A stretch of 64,000 bases of DNA from Terriglobus aquaticus (GCF_025685415.1 NZ_JAGSYB010000001.1:62001-126000); one strand, 5' to 3'; numbered from the stretch's first letter, positions 53,416 through 62,697 are shown. Notes: generated from the sequence alone by a model not told the origin. A program made the numbers and translations.

Positions 53416-56262
53416 ATGGGTAAGAATCTCGTGATCGTAGAGTCGCCGGCAAAGGCGAAGACGATCAATAAATATCTCGGCAGTGACTACACGGTAGAGG
53501 CCTCACTGGGCCACATCATGGACCTGCCAAAAAATGACATTGGCGTAGAGCTGAAGAAGCGTACCTTTGAGCCGAAGCTGATCGTGTCGCCCGGCAAGGA
53601 AAAGCTGGTCGACCGCCTGAAGAAGCTGGCCGCCAAAGCCGACGCCGTGTACCTGGCGCCTGACCCGGATCGCGAAGGCGAAGCCATCGCGTATCACCTG
53701 AAGCTGCAGATTGCGCCCGGCGTAAAGGATCCGAAGAAGATTCAGCGGGTCACCTTTAACGAAATCACGAAAAAGGCCGTCGTCGACGCGTTCAAGCGTG
53801 CCCGCGATGTGAACGGCAACCTGGTCGACGCGCAGCAGACGCGCCGGGTTCTGGACCGTCTCGTCGGGTACGAGATCTCGCCCCTGTTGTGGGACAAGGT
53901 GCGCCGCGGTCTGTCCGCCGGCCGCGTGCAGACGGTCGCGCTGCGGCTGATCGTGGATCGCGAAAATGGGATCAAGGCGTTTGTTCCGGTGGAGTACTGG
54001 CCGGTGGACGCCCGGCTGAAGCCCCAGGGCGGCAACCAGGAGTTCACCGCCAAGCTGCACAGCATCAACGGCGAACGCCTGACCGTAGACAGCGTTAGCG
54101 GTAACGCTCTGCCCGACGGCGACGCCGCCGGGCGTGCGAAGTCTGAGATGGAGCTGGCGAAGTACACGGTTCGCTCCGTCGAAGCCAAGGAGCGCCGCCG
54201 CAACCCACCCCCACCGTTCTCCACCTCGCAGTTGCAGCAGCAGGCTTCAAACCGGCTCGGGTTCAACGTGAAGCGGACCATGGGCGTGGCGCAACGGCTT
54301 TACGAGGGCGTTGAGGTGGGCCAGGACGGCACCGTCGGCCTGATCACCTACATGCGTACCGATTCCACCCGTGTCGCCCCCGTAGCAGTGGAGGAAGCGC
54401 GCAAGTACATTGCCGCCCTCGGTGCGAAGTACCTGCCGGCCAAGCCGAACGAGTTCAAGGGCAAGAAGGATGCGCAGGATGCGCACGAAGCCATCCGTCC
54501 GACGCACGTGGACTACACGCCGGAGAGCATCCGCAAGTACCTGTCGGACGAGCAGTTCCGCCTGTACGACCTGATCTGGCGCCGCTTCGTCGCGTCGCAG
54601 ATGACGGCCGCAGTCTACGACCAGACCACGGTTGAGATCGAGGGCAAGGCGGCGCGCAGCTACGGTCTGCGCGTTAGCGGTTCCGTTCTGAAGTTTGACG
54701 GCTTCCTGAAGATTGCGGACGCTCGCCTGGGCAAGGCGCAGGCTGCCGCGGAAGCCAAGGCGCTGCAGGCCGAGCCGAGCGAGGAAGACGAGGACGATGC
54801 TGCGCTGCCCGAGATGAAGCAGGGGCAGGCTCTGGACCTGCTGGCCGTGCTGACGGAGCAGAAGTTTACGGAACCGCCGCCGCGCTTCAACGAAGCGTCG
54901 CTGGTGAAAGAGTTGGAGGAGCGCGGCATCGGCCGGCCTTCCACCTACGCCAGCATTATCAATACGATCCAGGATCGCGAATATGTGAAGAAACTCGCCC
55001 GCAAGTTCGTACCGACCGAGATCGGCATGGTTGTGACAGCGCTTTTGGTGAAGAACTTCCCCTACATCTTCGACATGGACTACACGCGCCGGCTTGAGGA
55101 AGAGCTGGACCGCGTGGAGGACGGCGAGGAGAAATGGACCGACTTGCTGAGCGGCTTCTACGGGCACCTGACCGACGAGATCAAGGTCGCCGAGAAGTCG
55201 ATGGAGGAGATCAAGCGGTGGGAGAAGCCGACTGAGGAGCTGTGCGAAAAGTGCGGCTCACCCCTGGTGCTGCGCTGGGGCAAGTTCGGATCGTTCTACT
55301 CCTGTTCGAACTACACCAAGAGCAAGCCGAAGACGATCGCCGTCGCCTCCTACAAGAAGGACCCTAAGGCGACCGTGCAGCGCATCAAGAAGGCGCTGGA
55401 CTACCCATTCGAAGTGAAGGGTATGGTTGACGATGCCGAGGCGTTCAGCGAAGAGGTGCGGGACGACAAAGCTCTGCTGGCCGCGCTGAAAACGGCGGCG
55501 GCTCGCGGCAAGAGTATCCTGATCGACCCGGTGAGCTGCGACTTCACCAAGGAGAACTTCGCGGGCAAGCCCGATCTGGCCGCCATGGAAGCGGGCGACA
55601 CGGAAGAGGAGGAGTTCTGCGAGAACTGCGGAAAGCAGATGGTGCTGAAGAACGGCCCGTTCGGCCCCTTCATGAGCTGCCCGGACTACAACGCGGATCC
55701 GCCGTGCAAGACGGTGCGCCGCCTGAACCAGAAGGTACAGAGCAAACCGCCAGAGCCGACGGGAGAGCCGTGCCCGGAGTGCGGCATGGAGTTGGTGAAG
55801 CGGCAAGGAAGCTACGGCGAGTTCGTGTCCTGCTCCGGCTACCCGAAGTGCAAGTACGTGAAGCAAACTCTTCTCGACGTTCCTTGCCCCAAGTGCGGAG
55901 GTTCGCTGGCAGAGCGTAAGTCGAAGATGGGCAATGTCTTCTACGGCTGCACCAACTACCCGAAGTGCGACTTCACCAGCAATCAGAAGCTGATTGCGAA
56001 GCCCTGCCCCAAGGGGAACAGCACGTACTTGGTCGAGGTGTTCAACAAGCAAGACGGATTCCTGCACGAGGTCTGCCCGCACAACCACGATGCACTGCCG
56101 AAGCGCCGGCCTAAAAAAGGTGCCAAGGAAGAGCCAGTGGACCCGATCCAGTGCGACTATGACCACCAGACCAGCCGGAAACCCGAGCCGGCCGCTCCCC
56201 TAGAGGTGCCGAAGCTCACGGTTCCGGACCCGGAGCACACCCGGCCACTTGCAGTCGCGTAA
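53416..56262 (+). CDS. topA: DNA topoisomerase I
   Basis: 948 residues, type IA topoisomerase that relaxes negative supercoils. The Toprim domain has LVIVESPAKAKTINKYLG and LAPDPDREGEAIAYHL. RRGLSAGRVQTVALRLIVDRE follows. The catalytic tyrosine is Tyr312 in GLITYMRTDSTR. The C-terminal third carries four zinc-ribbon-type modules: CEKCGSPLVLRWGKFGSFYSC, CENCGKQMVL...SCPDY, CPECGMELVKRQGSYGEFVSC and CPKCGGSLAERKSKMGNVFYGC. The first lacks the fourth Cys. A Lys/Pro-rich tail follows. Confidence 0.97.
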   Translation: MGKNLVIVESPAKAKTINKYLGSDYTVEASLGHIMDLPKNDIGVELKKRTFEPKLIVSPGKEKLVDRLKKLAAKADAVYLAPDPDREGEAIAYHLKLQIAPGVKDPKKIQRVTFNEITKKAVVDAFKRARDVNGNLVDAQQTRRVLDRLVGYEISPLLWDKVRRGLSAGRVQTVALRLIVDRENGIKAFVPVEYWPVDARLKPQGGNQEFTAKLHSINGERLTVDSVSGNALPDGDAAGRAKSEMELAKYTVRSVEAKERRRNPPPPFSTSQLQQQASNRLGFNVKRTMGVAQRLYEGVEVGQDGTVGLITYMRTDSTRVAPVAVEEARKYIAALGAKYLPAKPNEFKGKKDAQDAHEAIRPTHVDYTPESIRKYLSDEQFRLYDLIWRRFVASQMTAAVYDQTTVEIEGKAARSYGLRVSGSVLKFDGFLKIADARLGKAQAAAEAKALQAEPSEEDEDDAALPEMKQGQALDLLAVLTEQKFTEPPPRFNEASLVKELEERGIGRPSTYASIINTIQDREYVKKLARKFVPTEIGMVVTALLVKNFPYIFDMDYTRRLEEELDRVEDGEEKWTDLLSGFYGHLTDEIKVAEKSMEEIKRWEKPTEELCEKCGSPLVLRWGKFGSFYSCSNYTKSKPKTIAVASYKKDPKATVQRIKKALDYPFEVKGMVDDAEAFSEEVRDDKALLAALKTAAARGKSILIDPVSCDFTKENFAGKPDLAAMEAGDTEEEEFCENCGKQMVLKNGPFGPFMSCPDYNADPPCKTVRRLNQKVQSKPPEPTGEPCPECGMELVKRQGSYGEFVSCSGYPKCKYVKQTLLDVPCPKCGGSLAERKSKMGNVFYGCTNYPKCDFTSNQKLIAKPCPKGNSTYLVEVFNKQDGFLHEVCPHNHDALPKRRPKKGAKEEPVDPIQCDYDHQTSRKPEPAAPLEVPKLTVPDPEHTRPLAVA

Positions 56263-56289
56263 GCGCTGACGTTGATAATTGGAATGGAA

Positions 56290-56308
56290 TTTTGCGTATG
56301 ACGCAAAA
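56290..56308. repeat. Perfect inverted repeat downstream of topA
   Basis: TTTTGCG (56290-56296) and CGCAAAA (56302-56308) flank TATGA. A second small dyad, GAGTC/GACTC, follows at 56315-56329. The 200-bp gap (56263-56464) is AT-richer than its surroundings. The dyads may be an operator for the DUF427 gene or a weak topA terminator. Confidence 0.35.
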
Positions 56309-56464
56309 GGATGTGAGTCGTTCTGACTCCGATTTTGTCCAATATGCAGATGCTGTTACAAGGGATAGGACGGTTTTTCCGATAGGTTCTCGCATGGGCA
56401 ACACTTGCGGGGCGTGAAAACCGGAGATGCGCATTCCTGACAGAGGAACGGAGATTTCCAATCC

Positions 56465-56749
56465 ATGGCGAAAGCGATATGGAATGGCCACACAGTGGCC
56501 GAGAGCGAGAAGTTCGAGACGATCGAGGGAAATGTGTACTTCCCGGAGGAGTCGGTAAAGCGCGAGTTCCTGCGGCCGAGTTCGACGACGTCATCCTGCC
56601 CCTGGAAGGGTCAGGCGCGCTACTTCACCCTGATGGTGGACGGGCAGGAAAACCCGGATGCTGCCTGGTATTACCCCGATCCCAAGCCGGCGGCCCGTTC
56701 CGTGAAGCATCACATGGCGTTCTGGCGCGGTGTGGAAGTGACGAAGTAA
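56465..56749 (+). CDS. DUF427-domain protein
   Basis: 94 residues, a single DUF427 domain of the beta-tent type: AIWNGHTVAESEKFETIEGNVYFPEESV, CPWKGQARYFTLMVDGQ, then DAAWYYPDPKPAARSVKHHMAFW. The motif SS-x-CPWKG is typical. No function has been established for the family. It has its own terminator and a long upstream gap, so it is probably monocistronic. Confidence 0.88.
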   Translation: MAKAIWNGHTVAESEKFETIEGNVYFPEESVKREFLRPSSTTSSCPWKGQARYFTLMVDGQENPDAAWYYPDPKPAARSVKHHMAFWRGVEVTK

Positions 56750-56771
56750 CTAGACATCTGTTCAGCAGAAC

Positions 56772-56796
56772 AAAGGGCGCCAGTTTGGCGCCCTTT
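56772..56796. terminator. Bidirectional terminator after the DUF427 gene
   Basis: AAAGGGCGCC (56772-56781) and GGCGCCCTTT (56787-56796) form a perfect 10-bp stem with loop AGTTT, then CCTTTT. It lies between convergent genes. Confidence 0.85.
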
Positions 56797-56813
56797 CCTT
56801 TTGCAGTCGGTAT

Positions 56814-57683
56814 CTACGGTTCCGTGGTGTCCAGGATGTTTGCCTCCGTATGGGTCTTCTGGAAGTCACGATTGGTGACCGACATTGTGATCTGGCGATG
56901 AAAGAAGAAGAGGACGTGGATCTTGAACTCCGTTCCGAAGGTGACCGGAAACCAGACACCGTCTGGTTGCGGCGCATAGGTAGTCGCAAAGCCCAGGCCG
57001 GGCACGTTGGTGCCGAGCATGGTTTTGACCCAGAAGGGGATACCGTGGGCGAGCCGAGTTCGGACCAGAACCGGTTGAAATGACTCCGTATCGATCCATG
57101 CGTCGCCTTCCCAGCCCAACTCATTCTTGTCCCTGGGGCTGAAATGCACGAGCAAGGTGTTGCGGCCGTTCATTGATTCGCGCTTGAGCAGGCGGTAGTC
57201 GTAGGAGGTCTGCGCCTTACTCGTCAGCGGAAAGAGGCCGGCCTGAAAGCCGTCCTTGGCTTTTGTGTTGGTCAGGTTGTCGCGCAGGTGTTCCACCAGA
57301 TCGACGTCGGTGTTCTCGTCGTTCTTAAGTTCGACCTCACGCGATTCGCCGGGCTGTAGCTTGCCGCTGAGGGGGCGGGTGTAGGGAACATACCGGTTTT
57401 TGAGCCAAACGCGGCCGTCCAACGTGAGCAGTTGCTGACCCGAACCCTGTGCTGTGGGTGTGACCCGGCTGTCCGTCACCTCGCGGCACAGCACCTTGTG
57501 CCCACGCCTGGAGGCGACGTCAGCATGTTGCACGTAGGTGTAGCGGACACGTTCTGCCTCTGCACGATCCGCGTTGGCCGCCACTCGCGCCATGATGCTG
57601 GTGATATCCGGCGTCTGTGCTTGTGCAGAGGCGAGCGAAGCGTAGAGGCCGAGGGCAATGACAGCGGAACGGGCGAGGCTCAC
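56814..57683 (-). CDS. Exported LolA-like/outer-membrane-lipoprotein-sorting-like protein
   Basis: 289 residues from a GTG at 57683, chosen because a signal peptide follows directly (ending LASAQAQ). No good ribosome site is seen. The mature protein reads as antiparallel beta strands with phrases such as VRYTYVQHADVASRRGHK, SYDYRLLKRESMNGRNTLLVHFSPR, and EGDAWIDTESFQPVLVRTRL. This is the pattern of LolA/LolB-fold periplasmic proteins. No closer family is recognised. Function unknown. Confidence 0.65.
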   Translation of the reverse strand: MSLARSAVIALGLYASLASAQAQTPDITSIMARVAANADRAEAERVRYTYVQHADVASRRGHKVLCREVTDSRVTPTAQGSGQQLLTLDGRVWLKNRYVPYTRPLSGKLQPGESREVELKNDENTDVDLVEHLRDNLTNTKAKDGFQAGLFPLTSKAQTSYDYRLLKRESMNGRNTLLVHFSPRDKNELGWEGDAWIDTESFQPVLVRTRLAHGIPFWVKTMLGTNVPGLGFATTYAPQPDGVWFPVTFGTEFKIHVLFFFHRQITMSVTNRDFQKTHTEANILDTTEP

Positions 57684-57831
57684 GTTCAGGTATACGCAAC
57701 GATGAGCGCGTCCGTTCGCGATTTCTGACAGCACCCGGGCTAAAGGAGCGACGCCGCTGCGGACACACGCCGTTACGGCGCACACATACCGCTGACCCGG
57801 CGCGGGAGCCGACCTGGACGAGGTGGCTCGG

Positions 57832-59322
57832 CTAGTAAGCGCCTGTTTGCTCGATGGGAAGGCGAACCTGAAAGCAGGTCTCGCCCGGCTTCGAATCCAC
57901 CGTGATCACACCGCGGTGCTTGGTCACGATGCGATTCGCGGCATCGAGCCCCAAGCCGAGTCCGGCGCCGACAGGCTTCGTGGTGAAGAAGGGCTCAAAG
58001 ATACGGGATCGGATCTCCGGATCGATGCCGGGCCCGTTATCCCAGACTTCCACAACCAGGTTGGAGCCGTTCGCGCAGGTCTTCAGCCGCAGGATATGCG
58101 GGTCTGATTCGCATTGGTCCATGCTGTCCAAGGCGTTTTCGATGAGCGCGGTCCAGACCTGGTTCAGTTCGCCGCCATAGGCGTTGATGACCGGGGTGTC
58201 GGATGCGTATTCGCGGACGACCTCGACGGATCCAAGGCGGGAGCCGAGCATGGCCAGGGTGTTGTCCAGCGCCTGCGGAACGTCGATCTCCTGGATCGGC
58301 GCCTGATCCATGTAGGAGTAGTCCTTGATGGCGGTGATCAGCTCAAAGATGCGACGGGTCGCGTCCATAATGGTGTCGGTCATCCGCTCCGCTTTGAGAC
58401 CGGCGCTGAAGGACGCGAGCGCGATGGGGAGCGCTTCGACGGAAAGAGCATCCGCGAGCGCATCCAGGTGGTGCAGCTCGATTTGTGTTTCGGCCAAGGC
58501 GGGCGCAAAGCGCCAAGGCTCCTCTACACCGTGGTCTTGCATCCACTTGCTGATCGCATCTTCGCGATCTCCAGTCAGCATCAAGTCCGAAAGCAGGGGA
58601 TGGTCGTTCGCTCCCAGGAGCGGGCGGATGGTTTGCGTCCACTGCATGTACTTCTGTTTGGCCTCGGCGGAGAAGTGCATGGCACCGAGCTTGTACTTGG
58701 TGTCGCCGTAGGTGCGCAGCTCCGTCCAGAGATTGTTAGCGGCGGAGCGCGCTGCCGATGCGGGGTTGTTGAGCTCATGCGAAAGATTCGCGGCGAGCTT
58801 TCCCAAAGCCGTCAACTTCTCAGACTGCTGCTCGATGCGTGTGACCTCACGGACGCGGTCCAGCAGAAGCGAAACGCTTAGCTGAGCCATGACCGGAACG
58901 GCCTGCAACATCTCCGGGAAGAGCGTTTCGTCGAACGAAAGGCCCCAGACGCGGCCGACGGCGTAGCCATCGCCGCCATAGGTCTTCATGCGGCTGAACG
59001 GGAGCTTGCCGGTCATCTGACCAGCCTTGCCGACAAAGTAAGAGACCGGGCCGGTGGGCAGGCGCCGCACGTGGATCTCGCCGTCGAGCAGGATGAACAT
59101 CTCGTGGGCGGGCTCACCCGTGGAGAACATCAGGTCGTTGTCCTGACACACGCGCTGCTCGCCATGGTCGGCCAGCCAGCCGAGGCTTTCGTCGCTCACT
59201 TCTTCCAGACCACGAACGTGGCGCAGACGAGCGATCACCTCGTCCCGATCGACGGGCGTGAACGAGGGCAACGAGTCCGAAACGACGGTCTCCGGGGCCA
59301 GGTCCAGTTCAGCAGAGCCCAT
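57832..59322 (-). CDS. Cytoplasmic histidine kinase with N-terminal cyclic-nucleotide-binding-like domain
   Basis: 496 residues from the ATG at 59322 (AAGGAGG upstream). Residues 25-150 resemble a cNMP-binding/CRP-type sensor (GWLADHGEQRVCQDNDLMFS, EMFILLDGEIHVRRLPTGP). The kinase part has the H box at His182 (ALGKLAANLSHELNNPASAA), an N box (QVWTALIENALDSMD), and G boxes DNGPGIDPEIRSRIFEPFFTTK and GAGLGLGLDAANRIV. No membrane segment is seen, so it is soluble. No response regulator is adjacent. The kinase output is therefore orphan. Confidence 0.85.
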   Translation of the reverse strand: MGSAELDLAPETVVSDSLPSFTPVDRDEVIARLRHVRGLEEVSDESLGWLADHGEQRVCQDNDLMFSTGEPAHEMFILLDGEIHVRRLPTGPVSYFVGKAGQMTGKLPFSRMKTYGGDGYAVGRVWGLSFDETLFPEMLQAVPVMAQLSVSLLLDRVREVTRIEQQSEKLTALGKLAANLSHELNNPASAARSAANNLWTELRTYGDTKYKLGAMHFSAEAKQKYMQWTQTIRPLLGANDHPLLSDLMLTGDREDAISKWMQDHGVEEPWRFAPALAETQIELHHLDALADALSVEALPIALASFSAGLKAERMTDTIMDATRRIFELITAIKDYSYMDQAPIQEIDVPQALDNTLAMLGSRLGSVEVVREYASDTPVINAYGGELNQVWTALIENALDSMDQCESDPHILRLKTCANGSNLVVEVWDNGPGIDPEIRSRIFEPFFTTKPVGAGLGLGLDAANRIVTKHRGVITVDSKPGETCFQVRLPIEQTGAY

Positions 59323-59387
59323 GCATGCACCTCCTTCTCCACTGTAACGAACGTTAGGCGGAAACAGTTCCACAGAAAGGAGGGGAG

Positions 59388-59834
59388 TTACCGCTTGCCG
59401 TGCATCTCGTCGCGGCGCATGGGCATGGAATCAATGGTGGAGCTGAGGCGCTGCCAAGGCAGAGGAGAGGAGGATCTAAGCTTTTCTCCGCCGTCTTTGC
59501 CGACGAGGATCGCGGCAAATTCATCTGGGGCAACGTGGAACTTCCGGCGGGCGTGCTCCTGTTCGGCAGGCGTGAAGGATGCAAGCGGGAGTGAGCTGCC
59601 CTGGGTGACCGGGCCGTTTCCGCGAACAAGCAGAACGACCCGCATATCGCGGTCGCGAAGTTCTGCGGGCTGGTGGGCGAGGTCGGAAAGCTGCTGCTGC
59701 AAGCGAGGGTCGTTTCCGGGAGCGAAGATGAGCAGGGGCCGCGACTGGTCGCGTAGAGCTTGCAGGGTCGTTGTCTGGGCGGCAGCGGTCATGGAGACGA
59801 GTGCGATGAGCAGGGCTGCGACACGGAGGCGCAT
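59388..59834 (-). CDS. Exported DUF4174-domain protein
   Basis: 148 residues with a signal peptide (ending MTAAAQ). LQALRDQSRPLLIFAPGNDPRLQQQL, DRDMRVVLLVRGNG, FHVAPDEFAAILVGKDGGEKLRSS fit the DUF4174 thioredoxin-like pattern. There is no CxxC pair, so it is unlikely to be a disulfide enzyme. It lies 3 bp after the MDR oxidoreductase gene and is likely co-transcribed. Role unknown. Confidence 0.75.
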   Translation of the reverse strand: MRLRVAALLIALVSMTAAAQTTTLQALRDQSRPLLIFAPGNDPRLQQQLSDLAHQPAELRDRDMRVVLLVRGNGPVTQGSSLPLASFTPAEQEHARRKFHVAPDEFAAILVGKDGGEKLRSSSPLPWQRLSSTIDSMPMRRDEMHGKR

Positions 59835-59837
59835 GCG

Positions 59838-60872
59838 TTAGTTGGATGCGTCGTCGAGGGTGATGACGAGTTTGCCGAAATGGCCTGCCTTGTCCATGGC
59901 GCGAAGGGCGTCCTGCGCCTGGGCGAAGGGGAAGACCTGATCGACGACGGGTTTGAGCTGGTGGTCTGCGTAGAACTGGACCAGGTCACGCAGCATGGCG
60001 GTCGAGCCAACGTAGATGCCCTGCACCTGGAGACTGTGCATGAGCAAAGGCAACAGGCTGAGCGGCTGCTCCGTGCCGGAGAGGATGCCGATGACGGCGA
60101 CGAGTCCACCGGGTGCGGCGGCGCGCAGCGACAGCGGCAGAGTGCCTGCGCCGCCGACCTCGAGGATATGGGTGACGCCGCGCTTCTGCGTCAACTCGCT
60201 CACCGCACGGTCCCACTCGGGCGTATTGCGGTAGTTGACCACCTCGGACGCGCCAAGCTGGCGGGCGCGGGCGAGCTTGTCTTCGGACGAGCTGGTGATG
60301 ATGGTGCGAGCGCCGAAGGCACGTGCGATCTGTAGACCGAAGATGCTGACACCGCCGGTGCCCTGCAGTAGAACGGTGCTGTCCGCGTCGACGGGCTGGA
60401 ACTGCGTGAGGGCGTTCCAGGCGGTAACGCCGGCGCACGGAAAAGTGCTGCCTTCTTCGTAGGTGAACTGGTCGGGAAGGCGAACGAGGGCGCGCGTGGG
60501 CAGGACGCGATACGTGGTGAGAACGCCTTGCTGCGCTTCACCCAGGGCAGAGGGCCAGGGCTTGTTTCGCTGCAGAGGGCCGTCGTTCCAGTCGAGGAAG
60601 AAGCTGGCAACGACGCGGTCGCCTTCCTGGAATGTGGTGACGTCCTTGCCGACGCTGACGACCTCGCCCGCGCCGTCAGAGCAGAGCGTGAGCGGCTTCT
60701 GCACGCGCGGGTTGTAGTGACCGCGCACGACCATGAGGTCGCGATAGTTGAGCGAGGCTGCGCTGATGCGGACGAGAACTTCGCCTTCGCCGGGTTCGGG
60801 GACGTCGAGTTCGCGGTATTCCAGAGCGTCGATGGAGAAGTCGCCAGTGAGCTGCAGGGCCTGTGCGCGCAT
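59838..60872 (-). CDS. NAD(P)-dependent MDR-family oxidoreductase (quinone-oxidoreductase-like)
   Basis: 344 residues. The GroES-like N domain has VPEPGEGEVLVRISAASLNYRDLMV and the Rossmann domain VLLQGTGGVSIFGLQIARAFGART. The structural-zinc cysteines of classical alcohol dehydrogenases are missing, and the catalytic-zinc Cys is not in place, so it belongs to the zinc-free enone/quinone reductase type. GGLVAVIGILSG and HQLKPVVDQVFPFAQAQDALR are typical. The substrate is unknown. It is monocistronic with the DUF4174 gene behind it. Confidence 0.85.
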   Translation of the reverse strand: MRAQALQLTGDFSIDALEYRELDVPEPGEGEVLVRISAASLNYRDLMVVRGHYNPRVQKPLTLCSDGAGEVVSVGKDVTTFQEGDRVVASFFLDWNDGPLQRNKPWPSALGEAQQGVLTTYRVLPTRALVRLPDQFTYEEGSTFPCAGVTAWNALTQFQPVDADSTVLLQGTGGVSIFGLQIARAFGARTIITSSSEDKLARARQLGASEVVNYRNTPEWDRAVSELTQKRGVTHILEVGGAGTLPLSLRAAAPGGLVAVIGILSGTEQPLSLLPLLMHSLQVQGIYVGSTAMLRDLVQFYADHQLKPVVDQVFPFAQAQDALRAMDKAGHFGKLVITLDDASN

Positions 60873-60884
60873 GCAGTGTTGGAT

Positions 60885-60969
60885 GCAAAGAAGCGAAGGA
60901 TCCGCTTTCCTCTTTCGGCGGTGGTGCTGGCCGGGAGGAAGGCAGATCCTTCGCTTTGCTCAAGACGAC
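60885..60969. repeat. REP-like element with inverted arms (copy 2 plus partner)
   Basis: The right half, GCAGATCCTTCGCTTTGCTC (60942-60961) plus 8 bases, repeats the element at 12992. The left half contains AGCGAAGGATC (60892-60902), the exact inverse of GATCCTTCGCT (60945-60955). The two arms enclose about 42 bp, giving a REPIN-like imperfect palindrome between the MDR gene and ilvC. Confidence 0.6.
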
Positions 60970-60980
60970 GCTTCAGTTGG

Positions 60981-62003
60981 TTAGGCCTTGACGACAGTTC
61001 CGTTCTCGACCTTGACCGGGTCAAGGAACGGCATGGCGCTGCGGAGCTCGCCGCCGACCTTCTCGATCGGGTGCTCGCGGTCCTGCTGGCGGAACTGCTC
61101 GAACTGCTTGCGTCCGGTGTTCTGGTCTTCGATGAAGCGCTTGGCGAAGCTGCCGTCGCGAATGTCGGAGAGCAGGCCTTGCATGGCCTTCTTGACCTCG
61201 GGCGTGACGATGCGCGGCCCGGCGATATAGTCGCCCCACTCGGCGGTGTCGCTGATGCTGTAACGCATGTACTCGAGGCCGCCACGGTACATGAGGTCGA
61301 CGATCAGCTTGAGTTCGTGCAGCACTTCGAAGTAGGCGAGCTCGGGCTGGTAGCCAGCCTCGGTCAACACTTCGAAGCCAGCCTTGACGAGTGCTGCGGT
61401 GCCGCCGCAGAGCACAGCCTGCTCGCCGAAGAGGTCGGTTTCGGTCTCTTCGGTGAAGGTGGTTTCGAGCACGCCGGCGCGGGTGCAGCCGATGCCCTTG
61501 GCGTAGCTGAGCGCGTTCGCGAGAGCGTTGCCGCTGGCGTCCTGCTCGACCGCGACGAGGCCCGGAACGCCGCCGCCTTCAGTGAAGACCTCGCGCACGC
61601 GATGGCCGGGCGACTTGGGCGCGACGAGCGAGACGTCGATGTTTGCGGGTGGCGTGATGGTGCGGAAGCGGATGTTGAATCCGTGCGCGAACATGAGCGT
61701 CTTGCCCGCGGTCAGGCCTGGCTCGACTTCCTTGTAGACGGCCGCGGCGGTCTGGTCCGGCACGAGCAGCATGATGGTGTCAGCCCACTTGGCGGCGTCT
61801 GCTACCGAGAGAACTTCAAGGCCCGCAGCCTTAGCCTTCGCCGCGCCCTTCGAGCCTTCACGCAGGCCGATCTTCACGTCGACGCCCGAGTCCTTCAGGT
61901 TGAGCGCGTGCGCGTGGCCCTGCGAGCCGTAGCCGATGATGGCGACCTTCTTCGCCTGGATGAGAGAAAGGTCTGCGTCGTTGTCGTGGTAGGTCTTTGC
62001 CAT
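60981..62003 (-). CDS. ilvC: Ketol-acid reductoisomerase (class I)
   Basis: 340 residues, short class I form. The NADPH motif [21 protein letters not shown] is at 17-37. The C-terminal knotted domain has ECVFxG-like regions [19 protein letters not shown] and [21 protein letters not shown] with metal-binding acids. The step converts acetolactate or acetohydroxybutyrate to the dihydroxy acid of valine and isoleucine synthesis. It is the last ilv gene in the visible operon and lies 56 bp after ilvN. Confidence 0.97.
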   Translation of the reverse strand: MAKTYHDNDADLSLIQAKKVAIIGYGSQGHAHALNLKDSGVDVKIGLREGSKGAAKAKAAGLEVLSVADAAKWADTIMLLVPDQTAAAVYKEVEPGLTAGKTLMFAHGFNIRFRTITPPANIDVSLVAPKSPGHRVREVFTEGGGVPGLVAVEQDASGNALANALSYAKGIGCTRAGVLETTFTEETETDLFGEQAVLCGGTAALVKAGFEVLTEAGYQPELAYFEVLHELKLIVDLMYRGGLEYMRYSISDTAEWGDYIAGPRIVTPEVKKAMQGLLSDIRDGSFAKRFIEDQNTGRKQFEQFRQQDREHPIEKVGGELRSAMPFLDPVKVENGTVVKA

Positions 62004-62059
62004 CGCTTGATGTCTTCCTTTGTCGTTCTAACGTTTGTTTGAAAGGTTGAATGAGGAGC

Positions 62060-62686
62060 TTACGCTTCGTGATCGGCGAACTGATTAGGCAGCGCGTCCA
62101 TGGGGTCGAGGGCGTCTGGGTCGGCGGTTTCGTCGAAGGTTTGCTGGTGATTTTTGCTGCCGAGGGCGCGCATGACGCGGGTGCTGTGCGCGCCGCGGCG
62201 CATGGCCATGCGGCCGGTGCGGCTGACCTCGAGGATCTCGTAGCCGGACTCGCGCAGGACCTGGATGAGACCTTCGATCTTGGACGAGGAGCCGGTCATC
62301 TCGAGCATGATGCTGTCGGGTGCGAGGTCGACGACGCGGGCGCGGAAGACGTCGGAGAGCTCGAAGATTTGGGTGCGCGACTGGATGCCGTGCGGAGACT
62401 GCGGGCCGGCGGCGACCTTGATAAGGCAGAGCTCGCGGACGACTGCTTCGGCGCGGCCGACTTCGTCCACGTCGCGCGTGATCTCGAGCTTGTAGAGCGA
62501 CGCGCGGATGCGGTGGGCGGCATTCTCTGCGGCTTCGCAGACGATGGTCATGCGCGAGACGTCTTCGTTCTCGGTCTCGCCGACGGTGAGCGAGGCGATG
62601 TTGATGTTGAGCCGGCGGAAGAGCGAGGCGACGCGCGTGAGCACGCCGGGCTTGTTGTCCACGAGTGCGATGAAGGTGTGCAGCAT
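62060..62686 (-). CDS. ilvN: Acetolactate synthase small (regulatory) subunit with C-terminal extension
   Basis: 208 residues from the ATG at 62686. The N-terminal ACT domain (LHTFIALVDNKPGVLTRVASLFRRLNINI) binds the feedback inhibitor valine, and the second part (TGSSSKIEGLIQVLRESGYEILEVSRTGRMAMRRG) is the C-terminal ACT-like domain. Typical small subunits stop near 160 residues. Here about 45 more residues follow, ending acidic and disordered (NQFADHEA). It regulates the IlvB subunit encoded upstream. Confidence 0.94.
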   Translation of the reverse strand: MLHTFIALVDNKPGVLTRVASLFRRLNINIASLTVGETENEDVSRMTIVCEAAENAAHRIRASLYKLEITRDVDEVGRAEAVVRELCLIKVAAGPQSPHGIQSRTQIFELSDVFRARVVDLAPDSIMLEMTGSSSKIEGLIQVLRESGYEILEVSRTGRMAMRRGAHSTRVMRALGSKNHQQTFDETADPDALDPMDALPNQFADHEA

Positions 62687-62697
62687 AAAACTCCAGC

